From Pseudomonas kermanshahensis (lineage in GTDB: Bacteria; Pseudomonadota; Gammaproteobacteria; Pseudomonadales; Pseudomonadaceae), in NCBI RefSeq assembly GCF_014269205.2, contig NZ_JABWRY020000001.1:2728001-2792000 (forward strand): DNA of 64,000 nt, given 5' to 3'. The stretch's first letter is position 1. Each line of letters starts with the position of its first letter. The translations under genes and the position numbers were made by a program. The notes under the pieces were generated by a model. That model searched no databases. It was not told the origin of the DNA and was given only the letters and a program-made list of their open reading frames with translations. This document shows positions 46,128 to 53,662 of the stretch, in pieces.

Positions 46128-47109
46128 GGGTGTAGTCCTTGACAGTGGATGAGGCGGCCCACGGTTGGGGCTTGCCAGTGGCAGACAGCGGCAGGTGTGC
46201 GACCCGGCGCACGGCGACCGGTCGCGGGTGGTGCGCAGGCCAGTGCTTGAGCGCTTCGCGCACGGCCTGTTCGGTTAACGTTGGCGAACTGAACAGCACT
46301 TCGAACGCTTCGGCGCGCAACCCATCGCGCACCGCTACGCAGGCCAGGGCCGGGCATTGCAGGCGTTGGCCGAGTTCGCTGGCCAGGCGCGCCAGGTCGA
46401 GCCGAACCCCGTTGACCTTGATCAGGCTGCTGGCCCGGCCCAGCCATTGAAAGCGTCGCGCGTCCAATGGCAGTACCAGGTCATCGCAACGATGATGGTG
46501 TGCCGGGGTTGCAGCGCCCTGCTCCCGCGCGATGCGTGGGCTGCTGACGTCCAGCGGGCCGGCTGCGCCGATCGGGCTTAGCAACTCGACATCGCTCAGC
46601 AGCGTCCACAGTTGCTCTGCGGTACTCTGCGCATCCAGCGCGCGATAGGCCATGGCGCCGGTTTCGGTGGCACCCAGCAGCTCGATGAAGCGCACCTGCG
46701 GCCCTGCGAAGCGGTGCACGGTGGCCAATGCGTCCGGTGGCAACAGCGATGCGCTGTGCACCACCAGTACTGAACGCCGTGCTGACAGGCGCGCCAGCAG
46801 TGCAGGCAAGAGCCGCCAGGTGCTGGCAATGGCGAGGATCACACAGGGCCCGTCGCCATCGAGTTGCGGTAAAAGCTGCTGTTCCAGCGAGCAGGCCTGT
46901 AACCGCGCGCTCAGCCATTGCGCACCGACCTCGCCCAGGATCATCCCGTAGCTGTGGCAACTCGGCGCGAATGACAGAATCTCGGTCGCGTCAGCCGCCC
47001 AGCGGCCGAGAATCAGCGCGGCCTCGTCGACCATCTGCGCGTGGCTGCGTAGCCAGTGGCGTGGCGCGCCGGTGGAGCCCGACGTGGTGAACAGATGATC
47101 GCCGCTCAC
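46114..47109 (-). CDS. Short AMP-forming adenylating enzyme (ANL superfamily), lacking the N-terminal subdomain
   Basis: A 331-residue ANL enzyme. It begins almost directly at the nucleotide-binding A3 motif (FTTSGSTGAPRHW, residues 7-19), then has LLGATETGAM near 144, the hinge region SSLIKVNGVRLDLARLASEL near 225, and the catalytic-Lys motif LPLSATGKPQPW near the end. Typical family members are 500-600 residues; the N-terminal 150-200 residues are missing and cannot be encoded upstream because the ACP gene overlaps (GTGA). It most likely loads a carboxylic acid onto the adjacent ACP. Start is GTG. Confidence 0.83.
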   Translation of the reverse strand: MSGDHLFTTSGSTGAPRHWLRSHAQMVDEAALILGRWAADATEILSFAPSCHSYGMILGEVGAQWLSARLQACSLEQQLLPQLDGDGPCVILAIASTWRLLPALLARLSARRSVLVVHSASLLPPDALATVHRFAGPQVRFIELLGATETGAMAYRALDAQSTAEQLWTLLSDVELLSPIGAAGPLDVSSPRIAREQGAATPAHHHRCDDLVLPLDARRFQWLGRASSLIKVNGVRLDLARLASELGQRLQCPALACVAVRDGLRAEAFEVLFSSPTLTEQAVREALKHWPAHHPRPVAVRRVAHLPLSATGKPQPWAASSTVKDYTHEPR

Positions 47110-47390
47110 GGGGTGGCCTGCAGGGTCAATTGGTCTTCGCGTTTCTGGGCGACGAACTGCTCCATCTTTTCCAGTGTTTCAAACCAGTAGCGAACGTCGT
47201 CACTCAGGTAATCCACTTCGATGGCGAAACAGGCTTCAATGGCGGTGATGACTTCGACGGCCATCAGGCTGTCGAAGCGTTCGCCTAGAAAATCGCGGAA
47301 GCTGTCACGCTTATCGATGGCGTTGACCTCGTCGCCGAGTAGTTGCGCCAGTGCCTGACGAATCTGCTGCTCAATAGAAAGGTTGCTCAC
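47106..47390 (-). CDS. Free-standing acyl carrier protein
   Basis: A 94-residue acidic helical protein with the phosphopantetheine site in GERFDSLMAVEVITAIEACF (Ser41 of the DSL motif). It resembles discrete carrier proteins of secondary-metabolite clusters rather than the fatty-acid ACP, whose site usually reads LGADSLD. It overlaps both neighbours by 4 bases, the tautomerase-like gene upstream and the short adenylating enzyme downstream, so the three are made together. It should hold the acyl intermediate as a thioester. Confidence 0.9.
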   Translation of the reverse strand: MSNLSIEQQIRQALAQLLGDEVNAIDKRDSFRDFLGERFDSLMAVEVITAIEACFAIEVDYLSDDVRYWFETLEKMEQFVAQKREDQLTLQATP

Positions 47391-47794
47391 GCGCCTGGTT
47401 TTCCTTGTTGATGGTGGGCATTGATCAATGCCGTTCCCGCGCTGTAGAACACGTGTTCTGGCAGGATCGGATCAAACTGCAAATAGATGAAAGCGTTCGG
47501 GTAGTGACTGACCAGGCAACGGTGCAGGCCTTCGGCCAAGGCCGCATGGGCCAGCCCGTCGCGCGCCACCGACAGGGTGATGCGCAGGTAGAACTGCAAC
47601 GCCACGCCGCTGCCATCCACGGTCGGCAACGGCATGCCGGCGCTGAACACGCACCCCGGTTCCAGCGGATTGAAAAACACCATGCAGTGCGCGGTATCGG
47701 CGCCCTGCGCTTTCAGCAGGCGGGTGAACGCCAGGGCCAGGCGCTTGCGCTCGATGGGCTGCAGTGGTGCGCAGGTAACAGTAATGGTTGGCAT
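47387..47794 (-). CDS. Tautomerase-like protein with N-terminal proline
   Basis: A 135-residue protein starting MPTITVTCAPLQPIERKRLA. After removal of Met the N-terminal Pro would be the catalytic base of the tautomerase superfamily (4-oxalocrotonate tautomerase, CHMI, MIF). The later VFFNPLEPGCVFSAGMPLP and FIYLQFDPILPEHVFYSAG are not diagnostic to me. The first beta strand and Pro fit the family, but the assignment is tentative. It lies 9 bases downstream of the repeat-protein gene and overlaps the ACP gene by 4 bases. Confidence 0.6.
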   Translation of the reverse strand: MPTITVTCAPLQPIERKRLALAFTRLLKAQGADTAHCMVFFNPLEPGCVFSAGMPLPTVDGSGVALQFYLRITLSVARDGLAHAALAEGLHRCLVSHYPNAFIYLQFDPILPEHVFYSAGTALINAHHQQGKPGA

Positions 47795-47803
47795 GCCTGC
47801 TCC

Positions 47804-49519
47804 TCACGACAGCTGCAGGTTGGGCAGGTGCTGACGCCTGCCTTCGGCAAACGCCTGCAACAGGCGCCCCAGGCAATCGGACAGTGCGTCGTGGCCCTCC
47901 AGGTACAGCGGCGACCAGGCATGGCCTTGGCCGCTGCGCACCTTGTCGAGAAAGAACTGCAGGTGCGCGCGGTCGACCGGCAACCCCTGCGCGGCGCCAA
48001 ACGCCACGGCCTGGTAGGTGCTGAGCAAATCAGGGATGCGCTGCCCCAGGTTGGCGAAGCCGCCCTGGCGCACCTTGTGCGCAACCAGCAGTTCGTTTGC
48101 CTGCTCGCGCACATCCCAGCCCACATGGTTCAGGCAGATCAAGGCTTGCAGGCTGGCACGCAAGGACGCCTGCCCTCGTGGGTAGGCGGCGTGCCCACCT
48201 TGCTGAGCGCAACTGGCCACAAAGGCCTCCAGCGCCACGAGGTCGACCCCAGCGTTATTGCCCAGTTGCTGGAGGATCGCCACCGCAGACGCCGTGGACA
48301 CCAAGTCCGACCCGCGCCCCTCCCAGAACCCGAAGCCACCATCGGGGTTCTGCAATGAGGCCAGCCAGTGCCCGACCGCCTTGCGCGCCGCTGGCTGGCC
48401 GGCGAAGGCGCCCGCCGCCAGGCCCCAATTGGTGCAGCGGACTTCAGCGCCCCGCCCTGGCATGTACATGAGCCCAGGCTCGTTAGGCATCTGGCAGCCT
48501 TCGATCCAGTGCAAGGCTGCCGCCCGCTGCGCAGCGCTCAGCTGATCGCCAAGCACGGCAGCCGCCGTGGTCAGCACATCCGCCGCGCTGTCGATTTGCC
48601 GATAGGTGTAGCCACCCTGAGGCAGCGCCAAGGTCGCGATGAACCGTGCAATGTCATCTGCCAGGTGGGCCACCGGCTCTCCCAACGCCTTGAGCGAGCC
48701 CACCGCGCAAAAAGCGGCCCAGACGTCCTCGCCGTCATAGCCCTGCCAACGCACGAAAGCGCCACTGGGCCGACGCAGTGCGTCGATCCAGGCGATACAC
48801 GCGTGGCGCGCCAACGGCTGCGCGTGCAATGCCGCAAGGCTAGCCGTGGCGCGGTAGGTCGCCCACAGGCACGGCTGCTCGGCAGCCTCGCTGAAACGAA
48901 AGCCGCCGCTTTCCACCTGCTGCGCCTGCAACCAGGCAATCAACCGCGGCAGGTCCCACCGCGGTGCGGGCAGCCCTTGCTGGGCCAGGGCTCGTGCGGC
49001 CATTACGCCGTAGAAGCAGGCACGGGTGTCGGCCAAGTTGCGCTGGGCAAAGTCCGCGGACCAACTGAGGCCGCCATTGCTGCACTGCAGCCCTTCCAGC
49101 CAGGCGTACAACGCCGGGGCATCGGCCACCTGCCCCTGGCACACCTCGATTAACGTGCGCACGGCATAGTGGGTGGCCCAGACATCCGCCGTCTGCCCAG
49201 GGCACATGGCGTAAGCATCACCGTCGAACAGCGTTTGCAGCCAATCGGCAGTTTGGGCGCCATGGTCGATGGCGATACCCAGGTCCTTGAGCGTTTCGGT
49301 GCAATAAAAAGTCGCCCAGGCGTCGGATGGCATGCCCTTGCTCCAGGCGAACCCCCCGTCGCGGTTACGCCGGGACTGGATATAGCTGTGCAGGGCCGGC
49401 GTATCGACGCTGTCGAGGCGCTCGACCCAGGCCAGGCTGCGGATCGCGGCGTACGTGCACCACAAGTCAGGCTGGCCGTTGCCCAGGCCGTGCCCTTGGG
49501 CAAGGGGTGACGTGGTCAT
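47804..49519 (-). CDS. Prenyltransferase/squalene-cyclase-like repeat protein
   Basis: A 571-residue protein made almost wholly of about 45-50-residue alpha-alpha repeats with glycine-rich turns: NRDGGFAWSKG, CSNGGLSWSAD, VESGGFRFSEA, NPDGGFGFWEG, and Trp-rich helices such as VWATHYAVRTL and LWATYRATASL. This is the alpha/alpha toroid of protein prenyltransferase beta subunits and triterpene/diterpene class II cyclases. I do not see a DxDD acid motif, so class II cyclase chemistry is not assured. Its start overlaps the end of the PaaK-like gene by 4 bases. It could cyclise, bind or chaperone a hydrophobic intermediate. Confidence 0.82.
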   Translation of the reverse strand: MTTSPLAQGHGLGNGQPDLWCTYAAIRSLAWVERLDSVDTPALHSYIQSRRNRDGGFAWSKGMPSDAWATFYCTETLKDLGIAIDHGAQTADWLQTLFDGDAYAMCPGQTADVWATHYAVRTLIEVCQGQVADAPALYAWLEGLQCSNGGLSWSADFAQRNLADTRACFYGVMAARALAQQGLPAPRWDLPRLIAWLQAQQVESGGFRFSEAAEQPCLWATYRATASLAALHAQPLARHACIAWIDALRRPSGAFVRWQGYDGEDVWAAFCAVGSLKALGEPVAHLADDIARFIATLALPQGGYTYRQIDSAADVLTTAAAVLGDQLSAAQRAAALHWIEGCQMPNEPGLMYMPGRGAEVRCTNWGLAAGAFAGQPAARKAVGHWLASLQNPDGGFGFWEGRGSDLVSTASAVAILQQLGNNAGVDLVALEAFVASCAQQGGHAAYPRGQASLRASLQALICLNHVGWDVREQANELLVAHKVRQGGFANLGQRIPDLLSTYQAVAFGAAQGLPVDRAHLQFFLDKVRSGQGHAWSPLYLEGHDALSDCLGRLLQAFAEGRRQHLPNLQLS

Positions 49520-50832
49520 TGCTTGCCCCCCACGAAGCGCAGGTTGGTCTTCTTCCAGCTTTTTTGCGAGCCACCGCTCTTGTTGATGGCCGACAAGTTG
49601 TTGACGAACAGCACACGGCTCCAGCGCAGCCCCATCAGTTGCTCGGAACGTGCCAGCAGCTGCGCTTGCAATGGGCCTTCCTGGGCGTTGTCCCAGTGCA
49701 CGTCACGTTCAAGGATTAACGCGGCGCTGTCGTTCTGGCGATCGATTTCGATCACATAACCGGTGGCGTCGCAGGCGCCGTAGACCACCTCTTCGACGGC
49801 GCGAATCTCAAGGTCCACCCCGGCCACCGCAATGCTGTCGCTGTCGCGGCCATTGACCAACAGGCTGGGGCTGCTCTGCCCGGCTTGCCAAGGCGCGGTA
49901 AGGGTGACGCTGTCGCCGGTGTCCAGCCGCAGTAACGGCCGCGCGTACAGGTTCAGCGGGGTGACGACGAGGCGGCCGGTCAGGCCTTCGGCGGGCGTTA
50001 CCAGCCTGCCGTCCGGCAACAGCAGCTCGAAATAATTGGTGGCCGTGGCCAGGCGCATCTGCTGGTCCGCGCCTACGGCTGCCAGCGTGCCGGTCTCGGT
50101 ACTGCCATAACTGGCATCGTGTACCTCGCAGTGCCACCCGCGGGCCAAACGGTCACGAAACGGCTGGGTGTTGACCTCGCCCAGCAGCATGATCGTGCGC
50201 ACCGACTGGGCAAACGTGTCGAGCAGCTCCCGCTGCTTGAGGTAGCGGGTCAGTTGCACCAGTACGCCGGGGGCGATGAACAGCACCGTGGGCCGGTAGG
50301 TGTCGAAGGTCGTGCACACCCGTTCCCAGTCGGTGATGCCGGTGGTAAAGGGATAGAGCCGTACATGCGACACGTCGAGGTATTCGCAGACGTTGGCGAT
50401 CAGGTCGCCGACCGGCACGATGTCCGATGGCATCAGGTTGGCCACCCGCGCCCCGGGCTGCAGCACCGCTCGCCAGTGGCTGGCGACGCTGACGGCATTC
50501 CAGATGATGTCGTGTTTCAGGCGCGGGGTTGGGGTTGGCTCGCCGGTGGTGCCGGTGGTGGCGTAGTACTTGGCCGCATCGCCAAGGGCTACGGTGCAAA
50601 ACGCCAGGGGTTGGCTTTTCAGCGCGGCCTTGGCGGTCAGCGGCAATTGCTGGAACGCTGTGAAGCTGTAGGGGCCAATCCCTGCGTAATGGCTACTGTG
50701 TTGTGCACGCGTCCAGACTGCTTGCAACTTGCGTTCATAGAATGCGGCATCGGGCACACGCCCGACCTGCTGTTGAAGTTCGCCCTCGGCATCCTTCAAC
50801 ACGCCGAAATCCTTATCACCATGAACTAACAT
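49516..50832 (-). CDS. PaaK-like AMP-forming adenylating enzyme
   Basis: A 438-residue ANL enzyme close to the phenylacetate-CoA ligase family. Motifs: YYATTGTTGEPTPTPR (about 88-103, the phosphate-binding loop), DASYGSTETGTLAAVG near 240, then LYARPLLRLDTGDSVTL (the hinge/A7-A8 region). PaaK enzymes activate aryl or small carboxylic acids. As the first gene of the seven-gene operon (ribosome-binding GAGAGGG before the ATG), it should choose the starter acid. A second adenylating enzyme lies four genes on, so two acids may be joined. Confidence 0.86.
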   Translation of the reverse strand: MLVHGDKDFGVLKDAEGELQQQVGRVPDAAFYERKLQAVWTRAQHSSHYAGIGPYSFTAFQQLPLTAKAALKSQPLAFCTVALGDAAKYYATTGTTGEPTPTPRLKHDIIWNAVSVASHWRAVLQPGARVANLMPSDIVPVGDLIANVCEYLDVSHVRLYPFTTGITDWERVCTTFDTYRPTVLFIAPGVLVQLTRYLKQRELLDTFAQSVRTIMLLGEVNTQPFRDRLARGWHCEVHDASYGSTETGTLAAVGADQQMRLATATNYFELLLPDGRLVTPAEGLTGRLVVTPLNLYARPLLRLDTGDSVTLTAPWQAGQSSPSLLVNGRDSDSIAVAGVDLEIRAVEEVVYGACDATGYVIEIDRQNDSAALILERDVHWDNAQEGPLQAQLLARSEQLMGLRWSRVLFVNNLSAINKSGGSQKSWKKTNLRFVGGKQ

Positions 50833-50882
50833 CGACTCGCCCTCTCGAATAAACAGTGCAGAGAATTGGCGAGCGACGGGGG

Positions 50883-50899
50883 TTAAGTAAAATACTTAA
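50883..50899. promoter_or_regulatory. Candidate operator of the biosynthetic operon
   Basis: TTAAGTA (50883-50889), AAA, and TACTTAA (50893-50899) form a perfect inverted repeat about 51-67 bases upstream of the first gene's start, overlapping a possible -10 (TACTAT on the minus strand). The surrounding 320-base gap (50833-51154) is AT-rich and gene-free. Confidence 0.45.
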
Positions 50900-51095
50900 T
50901 AGTAAGTAGCGGTGAGAGTCGGACGGTATTACTGGGCCGAAATAGAGCCTTTTGCGTGGGTTGTATGTAGTGCTTTTCTGATCGAAATCAGCGATTCGGC
51001 CTTTGTTTATGGCGAGATATCAAACAAAGATAATTTCCATATTTGCCAAGACTCATAACTTCGGCATGGACGTGAAGGCGCGGCCTTAGGGCGCG

Positions 51096-51115
51096 AAAGG
51101 GCTGCAAAGCAGCCC
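51096..51115 (-). terminator. Intrinsic terminator of the glycerate kinase gene
   Basis: GGGCTGC (51099-51105), AAA, and GCAGCCC (51109-51115) make a perfect 7-bp stem, followed on the minus strand by TTT and CGCG. It lies about 40 bases after the kinase stop. Confidence 0.65.
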
Positions 51116-51154
51116 CCACACTAGTTGCACTTACACGGAAATCTCTGACCGCGC

Positions 51155-52288
51155 TTACACCGCGCAGCGCCACAGCCGGGCGATATCACCGGCGCGCGCC
51201 TGCAGCAGCTCGCGGGCGTTGGCGCACGCCTGCTCCAGGCTCATCGGCCCGCTCGCCAACGCAAAAGCCGCGTCGATGCCATGGCCATACAACTGCTGAT
51301 ACCCCTCCCCCAGCGTGCCTGCCAGCACCACCACCGGTACACCATGGCGCTTGGCGACCCGTGCCACGCCCATTGGCGTCTTGCCACGTAGGGTCTGGGC
51401 ATCGAAACGCCCCTCGCCGGTCAGCACCAGGTCGGCGCCTTGTACCAGCCCGTCCAGGCCGGCCAACTCAGCCACCACCTCGACGCCAGGTCGGAACTGC
51501 GCGCCCATGAACGCCTTGGCCGCAAAGCCCATGCCGCCTGCAGCGCCGCAGCCCGGGAAATCACGCACGTCCTCGCCCAGCAATTGCGCACAGTGATCGG
51601 CAAAGTGCCCCAGTGCCTGGTCCAGTGCTTCTACTTGCTGCGGGTTTGCCCCTTTCTGCGGGCCGAATATTGCCGAAGCGCCATTGGCACCGCAGAGTGG
51701 GTTGTCGACGTCGGCCGCAACCTCGACCTGGACCTCGGCCAGCCGAGGGTCGAGGTCGCTGGCATCGATACGTGCCAGCTTTGCCAGGGCCAGCCCCCCT
51801 TCTTCCAGTGCTTGCCCCTCGGCATCCAGCAGCCGCAGCCCCAAGGCGCGCAGCATGCCACTGCCGCCGTCATTGGTCGCGCTGCCGCCAATGGCCAAGA
51901 CAATGCGGCGGGCACCCGCAGCCAAGGCGGCGGCGATCAGTTCGCCCGTACCCCAGGTGCTGCTGCGGCAGGCATCACGCTGCTGGGTGGGCACCAATTG
52001 CAGGCCACTGGCCTGGGCCATTTCGATAATCGCCGTGCGGCTCTGCGGCAGCCAACCCCAGCCGGCCTCGACGCTGTGCCCCAACGGCCCACGTACAGCC
52101 AGGCGGCGTAATTCGCCCTGGCTGGCGGCCAAGATGGCGTCCATGGTGCCTTCACCGCCGTCGGCCATGGGGCATTCGACCAGTTCGGCATCCGGCCACA
52201 CCTCGGCCAGGCCGGTGGCAATGGCGCGGGCGACACCGGCAGCGTCGAGGCTGTCCTTGAACGAGTCGGGGGCGATGACGATCTTCAT
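51155..52288 (-). CDS. garK: Glycerate kinase (GarK/GlxK family)
   Basis: A 377-residue kinase beginning MKIVIAPDSFKDSLDAAGVA, with CPMADGGEGTMDAILAAS and VLAIGGSATNDGGSGMLRALG, all hallmarks of glycerate 2-kinase, which phosphorylates D-glycerate to 2-phosphoglycerate. I use ATG 52288; a longer reading to 52384 is not family-like. It follows the CdaR-type regulator on the same strand (114 bases) and a sugar-acid transporter lies divergently, the classic set for glucarate/galactarate/glycerate use. Confidence 0.92.
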   Translation of the reverse strand: MKIVIAPDSFKDSLDAAGVARAIATGLAEVWPDAELVECPMADGGEGTMDAILAASQGELRRLAVRGPLGHSVEAGWGWLPQSRTAIIEMAQASGLQLVPTQQRDACRSSTWGTGELIAAALAAGARRIVLAIGGSATNDGGSGMLRALGLRLLDAEGQALEEGGLALAKLARIDASDLDPRLAEVQVEVAADVDNPLCGANGASAIFGPQKGANPQQVEALDQALGHFADHCAQLLGEDVRDFPGCGAAGGMGFAAKAFMGAQFRPGVEVVAELAGLDGLVQGADLVLTGEGRFDAQTLRGKTPMGVARVAKRHGVPVVVLAGTLGEGYQQLYGHGIDAAFALASGPMSLEQACANARELLQARAGDIARLWRCAV

Positions 52289-52402
52289 GGGGATTCTCCT
52301 GTCCAGATGAGCGGCATGCTGACAGTTGCCTGGCAAGGTGGCCTCGGTCAAATGCACAAGACGGCGGAGGCGTTGTTTGGGCAAATGCCTTCGGCCCGCG
52401 TT

Positions 52403-53500
52403 TCACTCAGCTCGCAACAACTGCAACCCCAGGTACAGGCTGAGCATCCCCTCCATCCGCAAGGGGTCGACCTCGCCCAGCTCGGCGATCCGCTCCAGCC
52501 GGTAGCGCAGGCTGTTGCGGTGAATGCCCAAGGCGTCGGCACAGGCCTGGCTCTGGCCATCATGGGCACACCAGGCGCGCAAGGTCGCGATCAGCTGACC
52601 ACTGGCGTCCTTGGCGCGGATGCGTTGCAGCGGCTGCAACAGCTCATCCAGCGCATCGTCATTGCGATGCCGCCACAGCAAGGCCGGTAGCCGGTACCGC
52701 TCAAGGCTGAGCAGGCGCTCGGCCGGCAGCACCTCTTGCCCATAAGCCAGCAGGTCGCGCACCCGGCGATAACCACGGCGCAGTTGCTCCAGGCTTTGCG
52801 CCATGCACCCCAGGGCCAAGCGCTCAACCTGCCAGCCGTGACGTTCGAGGCGCTCCAGCAACCGCGCGTCGTCCAGCACCAGGCCCGCCGGGCGACACCA
52901 CAGCAGCGATTGCCGTGCGGGGCTGACGCACCAGCTGTCCGGGTAACGGCTCATCAGCCAGGACGACAGGGCTTCGGCAGGCGGCCCTGATTCCAGCTCG
53001 AACAGGCAAGGTACCCTTGGCAGTTGCGGCTTCAGGCCAAGCTGACGGGCTTCATCGAGCAGCCGAGGCGAATCGCCGCTGCCGCCTAACAGCAAGGCCA
53101 GCAGGTCGTCGCAGCGTTGCCGCCGCCATTGCTGTTCAACCTGCAGGTGGCGCTGGGCCAGGAGCATTTCAGCAGTCATGCGCACCAGTTCGCCATAGGT
53201 ACGCAGCTGCTGCGGGTCGCCGGTCAGGCCCAATACCCCCATCAGCCGGCCATCGAGCATCAATGGCAGGTTCACCCCGGGCTGCACGCCCTTGAGGCAC
53301 TTGGCCGCGTCCACGTCGAGCTCGACGATCCGGCCGTTGGCCAGCACCAGTTGTGCGCCTTCGTGGCGGGTGTTGATGCGCTCCGGCTCGCCACTGCCCA
53401 GGATCAACCCCTGGCTGTCCATGACATTGACGTTGCACGGCAAAATGGCCATCGCCCGATCAACGATATCCTGCGCCAGGTCATGGTCGAGTTCGAACAT
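52403..53500 (-). CDS. cdaR: CdaR-family regulator (sugar-diacid/glycerate)
   Basis: A 365-residue activator with the N-terminal sugar-diacid recognition domain (DLAQDIVDRAMAILPCNVNVMDSQG, GSGEPERINTRHEGA, LPLMLDGRLMGVLGLTG) and a C-terminal PucR-type helix-turn-helix (ACADALGIHRNSLRYRLERIAELG). CdaR senses glycerate/glucarate and activates the gar/gud genes in E. coli. It sits between glycerate kinase and a divergent MFS gene and probably controls both. An inverted repeat in the gap is a candidate site. Confidence 0.92.
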   Translation of the reverse strand: MFELDHDLAQDIVDRAMAILPCNVNVMDSQGLILGSGEPERINTRHEGAQLVLANGRIVELDVDAAKCLKGVQPGVNLPLMLDGRLMGVLGLTGDPQQLRTYGELVRMTAEMLLAQRHLQVEQQWRRQRCDDLLALLLGGSGDSPRLLDEARQLGLKPQLPRVPCLFELESGPPAEALSSWLMSRYPDSWCVSPARQSLLWCRPAGLVLDDARLLERLERHGWQVERLALGCMAQSLEQLRRGYRRVRDLLAYGQEVLPAERLLSLERYRLPALLWRHRNDDALDELLQPLQRIRAKDASGQLIATLRAWCAHDGQSQACADALGIHRNSLRYRLERIAELGEVDPLRMEGMLSLYLGLQLLRAE

Positions 53501-53558
53501 TCAAGGGTCCTTAGGGTGGTAGGCTTTGGTCCCTGGCACAGCGCCCCTGGTCAATCGC

Positions 53559-53572
53559 TGTGCAAAAGCACA
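53559..53572. promoter_or_regulatory. Candidate CdaR operator
   Basis: TGTGCAAAAGCACA is a perfect 5-bp inverted repeat around AAAA, in the 162-base divergent region between cdaR and the MFS gene, about 90 bases from the transporter start. Confidence 0.45.
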
Positions 53573-53662
53573 AAGACAGGCACGCCGCTGTCCCCGAGAC
53601 TCGTCAGGGCGAGCGCCGGAACAGGCGACGCGGTGACAACCATAACAACAGAGAACCCGATC

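Noticed and set aside
46114..47109. Frameshifted or truncated pseudogene explanation for the short adenylating enzyme
   Set aside because: The reading frame is open, its start overlaps the ACP stop in the usual GTGA manner and C-terminal motifs are intact; no remnant of the missing part is seen upstream in another frame.
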